Assembly (NCBI GenBank): GCA_963575645.1
Contig: OY754475.1
Location: 6,200,001-6,264,000, forward strand
Origin: Xanthostigma xanthostigma
Taxonomy: Eukaryota; Arthropoda; Insecta; Raphidioptera; Raphidiidae
DNA length: 64,000 bases
Reading direction: 5' to 3'
Part shown: one piece after another, positions 1 to 10,420 of the stretch
Numbering within the stretch: position 1 is the first letter of the stretch
Layout of the letters: each line of letters begins with the position of its first letter
The notes under the pieces: generated by a model
The model's input: the letters and a program-made list of their open reading frames with translations, nothing else
Database searches by the model: none
Told to the model about the DNA's origin: nothing
Position numbers and translations under genes: made by a program

Positions 1-94
1 GTGGATTAATCATGTAACGAATGTCAGCTTTTAGACGTCTTTTGTCATCCAAGTCACAATATCATCCCTATAAAATAGCTGATTTTCACGTAAT

Positions 95-300
95 TCACAC
101 CCACTGAAAACGGCTTTATGCAAATATCCAAAACATATTTGTCACCTGCGATTTCATATATTATGGGTGTGAGTTGTTACGTGGGTGGGTGTGAATGGTT
201 GCGTAGATGGGAAGGTCAATGTAATATGAAAGAGAGGGGGAAGGGAGAGAGAAGATTTGCATAAATGGGTGTCTACGTCGAGAAAGGAGTGACTGTGCCA
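95..300. repeat. Dispersed repeat, copy A
   Basis: The stretch around 163-245 (GGGTGTGAGTTGTTACGTGG, then a short AAGGTCAAT block) recurs at 31228-31310. The piece at 264-292 (TGGGTGTCTACGTCGAGAAA) is the reverse complement of sequence near 31157-31180, so the complete element probably has inverted ends. It looks non-coding; the class is unresolved. An open frame across it on the minus strand is most likely chance. Confidence 0.5.
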
Positions 301-607
301 AATAAAAGGACCGCGCATCTGTGTTTCGTCTCAATCGCGCACGAAGCCGCGGGTAACGATAACTGAAACTACTCGTTACAAGGAGCACTGTCGTTCCTTG
401 AAAGCATCCCACGTCCAACATTGTCGGGCATCCATTGGCCGAGAGCCAGGGAAAACAAAACGTTAGTTGAAGGACTTTGCAATGGCCAACGATAAAATTA
501 TACTACCAGGAAACTATAAACATTGAAGATGAATTCGTTGAAGAATATGTGTTGAAGAATAACACACTTGATATAACTACGGGTCGAGTGCAGTGTGATA
601 TAGACAA

Positions 608-949
608 TAGAGCTGTAAAAGTAACGAGAAATTGTGTACCCGTATGTATTCGTTACTTAAAGAACCAGTACCCGTTACTTTCGTATCGTTACGTTACTCG
701 TTACTTTTCATACGACATACAATCGTGTACTAACAGCATCAAGCATGTACCATTGCATCGAGGTGCGTCGCATACGTGATACGATATGACTTCGTTCCTA
801 TAACGTATAACCGCATCAAACGAGTCGAACTGACATGGACACGACAAATGCGAGTAACGAAATGAATTTGTAAGTAATGATTCGTTACTTCGAGTCAGAC
901 GATGTACCCGTTACTCAGTAACGAATACATACGGTTTGTTACAGCTCTA
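608..949. mobile_element. hAT-type MITE
   Basis: A 342-bp non-coding element with inverted ends: left TAGAGCTGTAAAAGTAACG, right (reverse complement) TAGAGCTGTAACAAACCG. It is flanked by an 8-bp target duplication with one mismatch, ATAGACAA (600-607) and ATGGACAA (950-957). CGTTACTT-like motifs recur inside on both strands, which resembles the subterminal transposase-binding repeats of hAT elements. The 8-bp duplication and TAGNG tip are the basis for the hAT call. The ORF spanning 477-779 crosses its left edge and is not a gene. Confidence 0.75.
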
Positions 950-1019
950 ATGGACAAAGTATGGAAAACTCGCAATCTATACCCTATATGTTAAAAATTT
1001 AAAGCGTTAGTCGAACACT

Positions 1020-1210
1020 TATTTTATAGTTTATAAGGTTACTAAAAAATAAGAGTCCATGGGCGCTTAGCCTAAAAACCAATAGATTTTTAGCTACAGA
1101 TATGTTTAGCGAGATTTTAGATAGAGGTACATCCATTGAATTCACAATCTTAAAAAATCCTAAGCTCTTAAAACATGCTTTCGAGTGCGCTGAATCCGAA
1201 TATGAATAAC

Positions 1211-1241
<31 letters not shown>

Positions 1242-1660
1242 GTTTATTGCTCTAAATGTACAAATTTAGGCAATAGGGACAGGATCAAACAAGAGTTTGA
1301 TATTCCTCCTGCCCCTGTACAAGACTTTGTAAAATCACATTTACAAAAAGAAAAAAATTAAATCTAGTTGGTTAACACACAGGCACGAAAATTGTTAGTA
1401 GGTATTAAGTTGCTTTTTATAAACAAATTGTTTTATCAATATTTTGTGCATCTATTTTATACAGGGTGACACCTACCAACATTACCTAGTATTCGACTAA
1501 TTTTCTATTTCTAAAAAAGGCACGTGGGACATGTTTGTGAATTCCATGGATATCCCTATATCTAAAATAGCGCTAAACATATCTGTAGCTAAAAATCTAT
1601 TGGTTTTTAAGCTATATGCGCCTATTGACACTTTTTTACTGACCTTTAAACTATAAAATA
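1020..1660. repeat. Inverted-repeat element with ~130-bp arms
   Basis: Left arm 1020-1152 and right arm 1523-1660 are inverted copies; both carry CCAATAGATTTTTAGCTACA followed by GATATGTTTAGCG. The ~370-bp interior holds an AAT microsatellite and what looks like the 3' end of a retroelement. The arms are fairly similar but not identical. No target duplication was found. A 67-codon minus-strand ORF over the right arm is a by-product of the repeat. Confidence 0.65.
1204..1400 (-). repeat. Retroelement 3' end with ATT microsatellite tail
   Basis: An (AAT)n run at about 1208-1241 is followed by sequence whose reverse complement ends in ...GAGCAATAAACATTTATT, i.e. an AATAAA signal leading into an ATT tail. 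This is typical of a non-LTR retroelement inserted in minus orientation. No coding part is visible, so the family is unknown. Confidence 0.4.
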
Positions 1661-2192
1661 AACGCATTTTCGATCGATTTAACCGAGAACCAAATCCCAT
1701 AAGGTTTGTTCGTTAGCGTGGACAGATTTTACCTAATAATTTACGATACACATAGTGTGCACGAATTTGTAAAAAAGTGTGTACACATTACTGCTGATGA
1801 CGCATTGTGTGATTTTTACCGTGAACTCTATTTGGTTTTTTGGCCATCGCCGCGCTAAAGTTAATTTTCCACGGTTGACTTTTCATCTACGCATATCAAA
1901 TTCCCACGAGATATTCGCATGCTATCATAGTACTTCGAATTCAACACCCACACTCTCTAATATTATTTGACTACATAGATTTCATTACATTTCGTATGAC
2001 GTTATACTGTTAACATTAATGAGAATAAATGACATTGAGATCCTGTCTGTCCGTCTGTCCCCTCTCGCCTTCCCACTGAGAGTTTTGATAGTAATGAGGG
2101 CTGTGGTCTTTGATATCATAGTACAAATTACGACAGTTCACAAACTAACGCGAAACTGTAGCAAACTTATCTATATAGAAGTTATGTTAAAG

Positions 2193-2690
2193 ATTGTTGA
2201 CGTCATCTCAAACTTATGTTGAATTCATACCAAAGTTATGTCAAAGGTATGTTGAAGTTATGCTACAGTTATGTTAAAGTCATGTCAAAGTTAAAAATTG
2301 TTGACGTCATCTCAAACTTATGTTGAATTCATACCAAAGTTATGTCAAAGGTATGTTGAAGTTATGCTACAGTTATGTTAAAGTCATGTCAAAGTTAAAG
2401 ATTGTTGACGTCATCTCAAACTTATGTCATACCAAAGTTATGTCAAAGGCATGTTGAAGTTATGCTACAGTTATGTGAAAGTCATGTCAAAGTTAAAGAT
2501 TGTTGACGTCATCTTATGTCGAAATCATACCAAAGTTACGTTAAAGGCATGTTGAAGTTATGCTACAGTTATGTTAAAGTCATGTCAAAGTTAAAGATTG
2601 TTGACGTCATCTCAAACTTGTGTCGAAATCATACCAAAGTTATGTCAAAGGCATATTGAAGTTATGTTAAAGTAATTTCAAAGGTATGTT
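2193..2690. repeat. Tandem array of ~100-bp units with a CRE-like octamer
   Basis: Five units start at 2193, 2297, 2401, 2499 and 2597 (spacings 104, 104, 98, 98). Each carries ATTGTTGACGTCAT, so the palindromic octamer TGACGTCA occurs at 2198, 2302, 2406, 2504 and 2602. The units are themselves built of shorter AAAGTTATGTC/AAAGTCATGTC steps of 11-12 bp. The array ends where SINE copy 1 begins. A 67-codon ORF at its left edge is not supported as a gene. Confidence 0.85.
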
Positions 2691-2693
2691 GAT

Positions 2694-3217
2694 TAGGATT
2701 AGGAAATTAGGATAAGGTAGGCAAATTTTGAGCATAAGAGTTTGACAGGAAATCGGCCATGGGCCCTGAATAAAGAACCATCTCGATATTTATCTGGAAT
2801 TCTTCAAATAAATAAAATTGTCCACCAATTTTTTTCAGACAATATATATTGACAAAAATAAAATATTATAAATCAATAAAACAATATATGACGTTTCGAT
2901 CTGGGTTTAGATCTTCTTCAGAAATATCTAAAAAACGTCATATATTGTTTTATAATATTCTATTTTTGTCAATATATTGTCTGAAAAACATTGGTCGACA
3001 ATTTTATTTATTTGAAGAGTTCTATTCAGACGTTAATCGAAGATTTGAATTTATCTGGAATTGTTGAGGGAAACCATGGTTAACCTCAACAGCCGGGAAT
3101 TACCGTTTCTCGGCAAGAAGCAGTGGGAAAAAGTCCTAGTCACATTTGCCCCCGCTGGGATTCGAACCCTAATGCGAGTCTAGTACTCTCACCGCTACGC
3201 CACCCTCGGCTCGGTCG
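2694..3217 (-). mobile_element. tRNA-derived SINE, copy 1, interrupted
   Basis: A minus-strand copy of the SINE best preserved at 37502-37915. Read on the minus strand it starts with the pol III A-box region (GGCGTAGCGGTGAGAG) and B box (GGGTTCGAATCC) near 3150-3200, continues through the GTTGAGG...CCAGATAAAT core, and ends near 2694. A Penelope-like element with a 14-bp target duplication occupies 2802-3048, so the SINE is the older insertion. Confidence 0.8.
2802..3048 (-). mobile_element. Short Penelope-like element inserted in the SINE
   Basis: A 247-bp insertion flanked by the 14-bp duplication ATTTATCTGGAATT (2788-2801 and 3049-3062); an uninterrupted SINE has this stretch once. The left part is the antisense PLE 3' tail including CGTTTCGATCTGGGTTTAGA. 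The right part, from about 2935, is an inverted copy of the tail ending in the family's head sequence (CAGACGTTAATCGAAGATTT). It therefore folds into a long hairpin. The family was assigned from the coding copy at 36222-36847. Confidence 0.8.
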
Positions 3218-3229
3218 AAACATAAAAAA

Positions 3230-4800
3230 TAGTGATCTCTATATAATAACGGTTTTACAAAAATCGATTGTCTTACTATATCGTCCACTTGTACTGTGGA
3301 TCGCTTATGCGGGTGTCTCCGGAACTTTGACCTATGAACATAGCGTGTAACCTCTATAAAACATTTCACTCTAATGCATTTCGCAGTATTTATGTAACCT
3401 AGTCATTACTGATTGATGACGTTATAATGAAAAATAATGTGTTGAAAGTGTATGTCTGTGCCGGAAAATTGCTTTACAATAAAAAAAAAAAATAAATCAC
3501 TAGTTTCAAAACCCACACTAGAAATAATGCGATGGCAGAATTTTCATACAATATTTTCATGAATTATTTATTTTGGTTTGAACACGAGACATGTCGTGTT
3601 TCAGCGCCACGAAATTTCTTAAATATATTTTTTGAATTTAAAATTCTCGAAATTGTATCAATTTTGTTTTATTATATGATGCACTAATAATTTATTTGGT
3701 CGGAGTTTATTATTATTATTGTATAATATAGGAGTGGCCAACTATGTGCCGTATGAATGAGTGAAAATATACTTTATTATAAGCCGGTAAAATGACGAAA
3801 TCGTGAGTTTCCACCAATTCGAAAATTAGAAGAACTTTTCCATGGTTACGATATTGAATTTTGACAAGATACAAGCAAAAAAACGATGAAATACAGTTTT
3901 TTTAACAAGTTCCAGTCATCGCAATTTTGACAGATCGTGAATAATACTTATATAAAGTGTCCTCAAATTTGCACCCTTTTGAGATTTTATGGAAATGTTT
4001 AGGGTCAAATCATCTTCATTTTACAAGCACATAAAAACAAATGATTGATCTTCATGAAAACGCTTTAAAAGCTGAATTTTGATCAAAATGGAGTGAGAGA
4101 TTTTGTTTCGAAGTGAAAAACCATTTTTATTGCATTAAAAAAAATATCTTTTCAATCGATTATTTTTCGAGCAGGATTGAAAATTCTGCAATGCTTTTCT
4201 AATGGAGAAATATGTACTCGTATGGCTGCAATCTAGGGTCACACTAGATTTTTTGACAATACTTTTTGCAACCCATATTTTTTTCTCTTTTTTATCACCA
4301 CCTATTTAGATTTCAGACTTAAATTTAAACTATACTGAAATATTTTAACTTTTTCAGAAGCTATTTTTACCTCTTTCTTGGGATTCTGTTTTCGATGAAA
4401 AAACCTTTATTGGTTAGCAAAAAAAAAAATTGCGGGAAAAAAATTACAGAGGATAATTTCTACTTCTATCTTGGAATTCTGTTTTCGACGATAAAATATT
4501 TATTGGTTTGCACTGTCAATTTTCTAACACAAAAAAATGCACAAAAAATCGCAATAAATAATTGGAAAAATCATCGAGAAAAATTCTGATAATAAAACTG
4601 CTCTTAATGCTTTTCTGGCACGTAAGGTGAAAGAAAAGTGTCACAAGTGAAAATGTATTAAATTTGTAAAAGGAGATTATAATAGCAGTGAAAATTATCG
4701 CTATGCATTGTATATCCATAGTGTTTTTTCCGAGGCATTTTCTTACATTGAATTACACAATACAATGGAGCAACAGGGTAGACGACCTCAATACTTTAGA
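3230..4800. other. No gene; AT-rich with diverged repeats
   Basis: No gene is visible. Sequence around 4060-4260 (TTTTGATCAAAATG, ATTATTTTTCGAGC, then AATGCTTTTCT) recurs in diverged form at about 58440-58630. The motif CTTGG(G/A)ATTCTGTTTTCGA is duplicated at about 4377 and 4470. Confidence 0.4.
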
Positions 4801-4803
4801 CAC

Positions 4804-5685
4804 TTAGTCCAGGAGGAATCGGCGCATGAGTATCGAAAACTATTCCACCTCAATTTTTTTATGCGATTCTCTTCAAATTACCCTACTGATGATATAAATG
4901 CATGTTGCCAGGGGGCAACCCCGTGCCATATTGTTTAAACCGAAATTGTTTAAACAATTGCGAGGAATTGTTATTTTTCAACCGGACAAATTTTTTTTGT
5001 ATTCTTTGTTAAAATACAATTAAAAAAGGTCCTATGGCTTTTCACGATAAAGTTAATATTTTTAGAGATATCAATTTTTAAAGGTTCGAAAAATCTTAAA
5101 TTTGGGTACTTTTGACCCATGAAAAATATATTAAAAAAAAAAATAAAATATAAATAATATTTTTTTTTTATTCTTTATACAATAGTTAACAATATCCTTA
5201 ATTGCGATTTCTAAAAATTTAATTATAATATAAATATATAAATAATTATAAATAATTATAAATAATTAAATTTTTAGAAATCGCAATTAAGGATATTGTT
5301 AACTATTGTATAAAGAATAAAAAAAAAATATTATTTATATTTTATTTTTTTTTTTTAATATATTTTTCATGGGTCAAAAGTACCCAAATTTAAGATTTTT
5401 CGAACCTTTAAAAATTGATATCTCTAAAAATATTAACTTTATCGTGAAAAGCCATAGGACCTTTTTTAATTGTATTTTAACAAAGAATACAAAAAAAATT
5501 TGTCCGGTTGAAAAATAACAATTCCTCGCAATTGTTTAAACAATTTCGGTTTAAACAATATGGCACGGGGTTGCCCCCTGGCAACATGCATTTATATCAT
5601 CAGTAGGGTAATTTGAAGAGAATCGCATAAAAAAATTGAGGTGGAATAGTTTTCGATACTCATGCGCCGATTCCTCCTGGACTAA
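4804..5685. repeat. 882-bp near-perfect palindrome (foldback element)
   Basis: Arm 4804-5225 is the reverse complement of 5263-5685, with a ~38-bp AT-only loop. Registry is constant across several hundred bases except for one 1-nt length difference. The arms include CCAGGAGGAATCGGCGCATG at the outer end and TTGCCAGGGGGCAACC in the middle. No transposase and no clear target duplication were found. High arm identity implies a recent origin or gene conversion; a transcript across it would be almost fully double-stranded. A 76-codon ORF in the left arm is incidental. Confidence 0.9.
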
Positions 5686-5785
5686 CTGTGCATTATTATA
5701 TACTGCACGCTTACCTGAGAATAATCAGTGACGTACAGAGTATTTTTTTCACCATTGCTGAGTCGAATTTACTATGATATACACT

Positions 5786-5890
5786 TGGGCCTCGTATAAC
5801 ACGGTTTTATATAACACTATTTTATATAACACGAATGTATAAATTGTGGCATATTTTTTGTACAACACGCTTTTTATAACACGGTTTCAG
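5786..5890. mobile_element. Pogo/Tigger-like element end
   Basis: CCTCGTATAACACGGTTTTA and repeated ATATAACAC steps resemble the end of a pogo/Tigger-like transposon, of the kind seen complete at 53460-53967. No matching opposite end was found, so this is a fragment or a diverged copy. Confidence 0.3.
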
Positions 5891-6129
5891 AAAAATAAAT
5901 GAATTAAATAACATGTTTGACAACAGATCTCGAAAACGAGGATAAATATTTTATTAATAATAATAATAATAATATATTTTTCGTTACAATTGACAAAAGT
6001 TGGTAACAAGTCATTTAAAATTGTTTACACTATAAAATCACTATTAACAAACCGTATAATTTATCTGGCCATCTGTCAGATGTAGCTTGCGCTGGAACAG
6101 CCGAAAAAAATGTTGAACGCACACTACTC

Positions 6130-6258
6130 TCTGACGTCACGCGAGAAGAGAGAGACTATCGCTTATATCGCGTTCTCGCTTGCGGAGCGTTACTCTTTTT
6201 CGTGCGTGCAGCCGGTGTTTCATCAATTTATAAGACGTTATCACGTCAAAAAACGATG
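6130..6258. repeat. ACGTGATAACG-family repeat, partial copy
   Basis: This ends in the family block GCAGCCGGTGTTTCATCAAT followed by AAGACGTTATCACGTCAAAA. The same block occurs at 12010-12078, 12265-12345, 17296-17340 and 54467-54545. The other end of the element (GTTGTCTGTAAAGTC) is missing here. ORFs crossing the block owe their start region to the repeat. Confidence 0.6.
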
Positions 6259-6696
6259 GCAGTCTACAAATTCGCCGGTATAAAACAATTTCGTTCTGAA
6301 TTGTTGACGGGCAGTGTACATTTTTTTTTCTTTCTTGATCTATCATCGAAGCGAAAACATGTCAAAGAAAACGAAGCACCTGTGGCATGTGAAAAATGTG
6401 AAACAATTCGACGGCGAACTTTCTTAAATCGTTCGAATATTTCGAATAGCTTTCGTGCCGACGAAGCAATTCCGGGACTTCACTGACCTACAACATAATA
6501 AAACATCACCTCTGGAGTTTCTCTCTTTTTATATATTTCCGTTGGCTGCTTAGCTTTTTTTTCTGCTTTCATTTTTCGTTATTTCCACCCTCATGGGTAT
6601 AATTTCTGGAACGCGATCTTCAGCTTTTTGTACTATATGTGTAGTTGTTGAGCGCTCCACTTTTTTAAAACTGGTTTTACGCCGCGAAAAACATTT

Positions 6697-7238
6697 TTTT
6701 CTTCATACGTCGATCAAAAGTACATATTTTCGGCATCAATTATAAGGCATAAAGTCTAACAATTACGCATTGGTGGGATTACAGACACTGATGTCGGAAG
6801 TACGTAGGTACTTTCGACCGGCTATAAAGAAAAATATATCTACACCGCTCCGTGAAACTTCCACTACTACCGCCAGCCAATAGTCGCCAACAGCTGTCAT
6901 TCGTGTTTTATCGTAAACCCTCAAAGCTGTTTGCTTGAAATTTATCTGTGTTTTTATGTAATTAATAAATAACTAATTAATCAATGTATTTACGTACGTA
7001 CGTACGTACCGGCGGCAGTAAAGAAAAAGTCACCTATCAACTGTTGTTTAGATGTCGTTTCCATGGCAACCCTATTACATTTTAGCTAATAGTCGCGACC
7101 AGCTGTCATATGCGTATAACCTCAAAGCTTCTTGCTTGGAATTTATCTGTGTTTTTATGTAAGTAATTAATAGTGAATTAATTAATTAATGTATTTAATA
7201 AGCGTACTTACGACCGAGGTATGAAGAAAAATAGTATA
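6697..7238. mobile_element. TIR element with internal duplication
   Basis: Left end TTCTTCATACGTCGATCAAA and right end (reverse complement) TTCTTCATACCTCGGTCGTA are inverted. Inside, a ~125-bp block is present twice in direct orientation (about 6880-7010 and 7085-7212; both contain TTTATCTGTGTTTTTATGTA). A run of CGTA repeats lies at about 6992-7009. The same tip occurs at 16650, so this is a family. Class is unresolved. Confidence 0.55.
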
Positions 7239-7246
7239 TCTACACA

Positions 7247-7350
7247 ACACTGGCCGAAAGTTTGATACCTTTCACTGCGCGTCATGATGCCCTCGGCGCC
7301 CTTATGGCGCGCAGTGCAATTCGACCCTTGTGGTGCAATAGACTATTTAT
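7247..7350. repeat. GC-rich inverted repeat, diverged copy
   Basis: CACTGCGCGTCATGATGCCC and its inverted partner GGCGCGCAGTGCAATTCGAC form an imperfect hairpin bounded by CCGAAAGTTTGATA and a TGGTGCAATAGACTA tail. A much better preserved copy is at 16876-16972, also just beyond the CTTCATAC-tip element. Confidence 0.5.
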
Positions 7351-7739
7351 ACTTCATTTGGTACAGTAGGCTGCAAATCATTCTTGAGATTGAAAATGCA
7401 ATTAAATAAAACAAGAATCATTTAAATCGGTTAACAAATGGCGGAGATATCGCGGAACATGCACAAAAAACCGAAAAAAATTGAAAAAAGTTGAATTGAG
7501 AATCTCTTCTTTTTTAAGGTCGCTGAAAAATCTGACACTATTAGGCTCGGATAATCCTGGCAGAACTTTTCTAAAAAAAAAAATCAGTTACATTTTTGAC
7601 GGCGTTAAAGTCATATTTTAAAAAAGCCGGTATCTTTCTTTGATAGTGTGCATATTTCAAATACAGTTCATTTTCCTTATGCACACATTGCGTGTTTATG
7701 GCGTAAGTATTCATATCTCTGTCTTACAGCTTTAAAATA

Positions 7740-7950
7740 ATGGACTGTTATGCTTATGTTTATCGTTCTGTCTCTCTTCGTCTCGTACACAAGTGATTGT
7801 AATGACTTTTGCAACGAATGAGTGCTGTAACCACACAGTTGAACTTCGAGTTAAAAATATTATTTGACAAGGGGACACTAATTCTGAATTTCTTTTTTTG
7901 ATTAATGCGCCCTTCATTTTAAATCCTTCGCCCTTGTCTGAAAGTCGCCA
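7740..7950 (-). pseudogene. Leader and possible gag start of a BEL-like element
   Basis: Read on the minus strand, TGGCGACTTTCAG (from 7950) resembles an LTR-element primer-binding site. About 28 nt later a frame starts MKGALIKKRNSELVS. This is reminiscent of the 'KALIKKR' start of BEL/Pao gag proteins. The frame then loses similarity and stops at 7732. The assignment rests on a short resemblance and on the LTR-like sequence beside it. Confidence 0.3.
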
Positions 7951-8340
7951 AAGCTCTCTCGACGCTATTTTTAAAGTTAATCGTTTCAGGTAAACGTCAG
8001 ATGAAAGACAAAGAACCACACTAAGTAACAGAATATAGAGTCACACAATATGTACACAAAATATTTACAACACAGGAACACAACAAAGTTTATCCAGTAC
8101 ACTTATTCACACTTGTCTATTAACTATATTCACACGATTATGTACAAAAAGGCATCAATGTAAAACCAGATTTATATATTGGTTTACACTTACCAAAGTT
8201 TATTTACCTTCACAGTATAACTGAATAATTTATGTCGCAACGCCAATTTGAACACATGAACAACTCACGAACAACTGACTGACTTGCCAACCACTCCGCT
8301 CGCATTTTGTAGCTTCGTCCCCCGCCTATCGAATGTTACA
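7951..8340 (-). repeat. Possible minus-strand 5' LTR
   Basis: On the minus strand the segment begins TGTAACATTCGATAGGCGGG and runs for ~390 bp to a TGGCGAC primer-site-like motif. This is the order expected of a 5' LTR plus leader. The second LTR, the 3' boundary (CA) and a target duplication were not found. It is unrelated to the LTR at 39728. Confidence 0.35.
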
Positions 8341-8417
8341 GAAGCACCGAGAACCTGTCTTTACCTGCATTGGCTTCTCCAGGCAATTCTATGAAGGTCG
8401 GGTTTTTTTAGGGTACG

Positions 8418-8788
8418 CAACAATAATAATAATGCGTTCAACGTCCGTTTCTCGACTTTATGTAATAACAGACGCCATTCGCACCATTACTATTTTCCAT
8501 CCACCGCACTTTCCGTTATTTTCTGCATTTATAAACTTACACTTAATTAATAGTAATGGGCGAATGAAGGAGTTTTGGGACATTAAGATGAGGTAGGCAC
8601 ATTTTGAGCATAGGAGTTTGACAGGTAATGGGCCATGGCCTTGAGTAAGGAACCATCTCGATATTTATCTGGAATTGTTGAGGGAAACCATAGAAAATCT
8701 CAACAAGATGTCCGGGGTACAGGAATTACCGTTTCTCGGCGAGGGGCAGCAAGAAAAGTCCTCCCGAATGCGAGTCTGGTGCTTACGC
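8418..8788 (-). mobile_element. tRNA-derived SINE, copy 2
   Basis: A minus-strand copy of the SINE. The 3' end is an ATT-type microsatellite at 8420-8434, followed (on the plus strand) by the 3' region seen also at 37800-37910. The core with CTCGATATTTATCTGGAATT is intact. Near 8755 the sequence jumps from GCAAGAAAAGTCC to TCCCGAATGCGAGTCTGGTG, so ~50 bp including the B box is deleted and the head is truncated after ~8788. Confidence 0.8.
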
Positions 8789-8799
8789 AGCTTAATATT

Positions 8800-9700
8800 A
8801 ATTATAGGTATGGATAATAATATAATTGGCATACCTTTGATGTGACATTTCAACAGAAACTGGCCACCGCAAAACAGTTGACTGCGTCGCGATGCACAGA
8901 TTTTTCCCTGCCTCAGCACAATGTTTATTAAGCTTTCATTTTTAAATTTTACTTTGTTGAAGCACTCAGTGAAAATGCTTTGAAAGCAGTATAGATTAAA
9001 ATTTCACGGTACTGTTATCCATAGAGAAAAGAGTAGGTAGTAATATTACAAAAAAGCCCCTTATATGACTGGATTTAATCCGATGGATCCACACGGTAGA
9101 CATTGTGTTGTTGAACTGCTATTTTCCAATCCGCACCAAAACGATTCTCTTTGCTCCGGCATACTGGATCGATTTTCGATTAACTTAACGCGGTGACGCC
9201 GCTATCATTTTATTATCAGTGGCGTTGTTCTTAAGGAGGTTGGGTGGATACTATTGCGTGGTACGCGGTGCGGGGAAAAATTTTTACCCGACTACGGCGA
9301 CGCCAAAAGGAAGGGTTATGAGTTTAGCAGTCTGTGTATGTTTGTATTTACGGATGTTCCACCGTAGCGCCTAAACTATTCATCCGATTTCTATAAATAA
9401 GGTGTCAATAAATTTGCTATTATGGCTACATTTATTTTTGAATTTTGGTTCCAGAGGGGAGCAGATTGAAAACAAATTAAAAATAAGTTCCAAAAAAATA
9501 TAATTTAAATAAAAAATAAGTTTAAAAACTAAAACCCGACTACTGAAAAGTATGAAACAAGAAAATATTCTCATCTGATGATAGCTGTGGTCGTGTGCCA
9601 TCTCATATAATATATGAGGCCCCTCTAGATGTAATAGCGTGATGCCCTTTGACCTAGAGCTTATGATCGCTTACTACTGTTAAAATGTAATGTTTTGTTA
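8800..9700. other. No gene recognised
   Basis: Intergenic or repeat-derived AT-rich DNA. Open frames here show no family resemblance or splice context. A 40-bp stretch at 9180-9320 is locally GC-richer but is not recognised. Confidence 0.3.
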
Positions 9701-9705
9701 GTCTA

Positions 9706-9762
9706 ATCGAAGAATCTCGCTAGAGATTCTTTTCTGTGCTAAATGTCAACGAATCTCTATAA
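9706..9762. repeat. 57-bp dispersed repeat, copy 1
   Basis: ATCGAAGAATCTCGCTAGAG and the following TTCTTTTCTGTGCTAAATG occur again at 15398-15455. The block contains the palindrome AAGAATCTCG..AGAGATTCTT. Here it directly abuts the mariner-like element. Confidence 0.6.
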
Positions 9763-9769
9763 ATATATA

Positions 9770-10344
9770 CAGTATGTAAACGCGTAAGGTGCACATAGGG
9801 AAATTAGCATTGGGAAAAAATACTTGGATCAGAGTTAGCCATGACTGCATTTATTGTTATTTCTATTGAATTATCGTGGTAATCTTGAGGATTTCTATTT
9901 TATTTTGATTTATTTTTATTTTACTTGGCTTTTTTAATAATAAAAAGCTCTTTTAAATCATTATTTTAATTGTTTTGTACAAAAATAAAACAAAAAAAAA
10001 CAACTCCATCTGTTTGGAAACATTTCATTCAAAAATTGTCTGACTGGTATGACGTATGCGCGTTGGTAAATCAGTGACCCAATGTCTTTAGGTTCAACAC
10101 GAATAGGCGGAGATAATTGATCTCGCACTATATTTAAGTATTTTTGGGAATTTAATGTCCCGTTAATGAAAAAAGTCCGATTATGTTGTAATCATTCGAA
10201 TATTTTCTTCGGTAGTATATACATTCATTTTGCAAAAGAACATTATCTGTCAAATTGAAAAACAAGATTTCAAGGCTCACTCTCATCCAGTCATTTTTTC
10301 CCAATCTTAATTTTCCTATGTGCACCTTACGTGTTTACATACTG
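9770..10344 (-). mobile_element. Mariner-like element, internally deleted
   Basis: Inverted ends of ~50 bp begin CAGTATGTAAACGCGTAAGG on the left and CAGTATGTAAACACGTAAGG on the right, both followed by TGCACATAGG. TA dinucleotides flank both ends (9768-9769, 10345-10346), as in the Tc1/mariner superfamily. At 575 bp it is far shorter than an autonomous element (~1.3 kb or more) and keeps only part of the transposase, on the minus strand. Confidence 0.8.
10001..10182 (-). pseudogene. Mariner-type transposase fragment
   Basis: An open minus-strand frame reads NRTFFINGTLNSQKYLNIV, then RDQLSPPIR, and ends near VRQFLNEMFPNRW. This matches the 'ING..N...YL..L...' to 'PVRQFL(N/D)E.FPNRW' region of insect Tc1/mariner transposases. 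The segment between, which in the family contains the second catalytic Asp in a QQDGAP(P/A)H motif, reads DIGSLIYQRAY here, so the motif is broken. A stop (TGA) lies just upstream at about 10192. It is a dead remnant lying between the inverted ends of its element. Confidence 0.75.
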
Positions 10345-10359
10345 TATATTATTATATAT

Positions 10360-10420
10360 GGCAGGAGGAAGTTTTACTTCAGTCGTGTGATCTAAAGCGT
10401 ACACTCGCTTTTTTATTTTG
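10360..10420 (+). repeat. Dispersed repeat shared with 60235-60320
   Basis: TGGCAGGAGGAAGTTTTACT, then TCAGTCGTGTG, TCTAAAG and ACACTCGC, recur in reverse complement at 60235-60320 (GGCAGGAAGAAGTTATACTT there). The element class is unknown. Confidence 0.55.

Noticed and set aside
2193..2690. CRISPR-like array
   Set aside because: Units are contiguous ~100-bp repeats without spacers, in eukaryotic DNA.
4708..4938. 76-codon ORF in the left arm of the large palindrome
   Set aside because: It spans the palindrome boundary and its mirror copy is not open; no homology.
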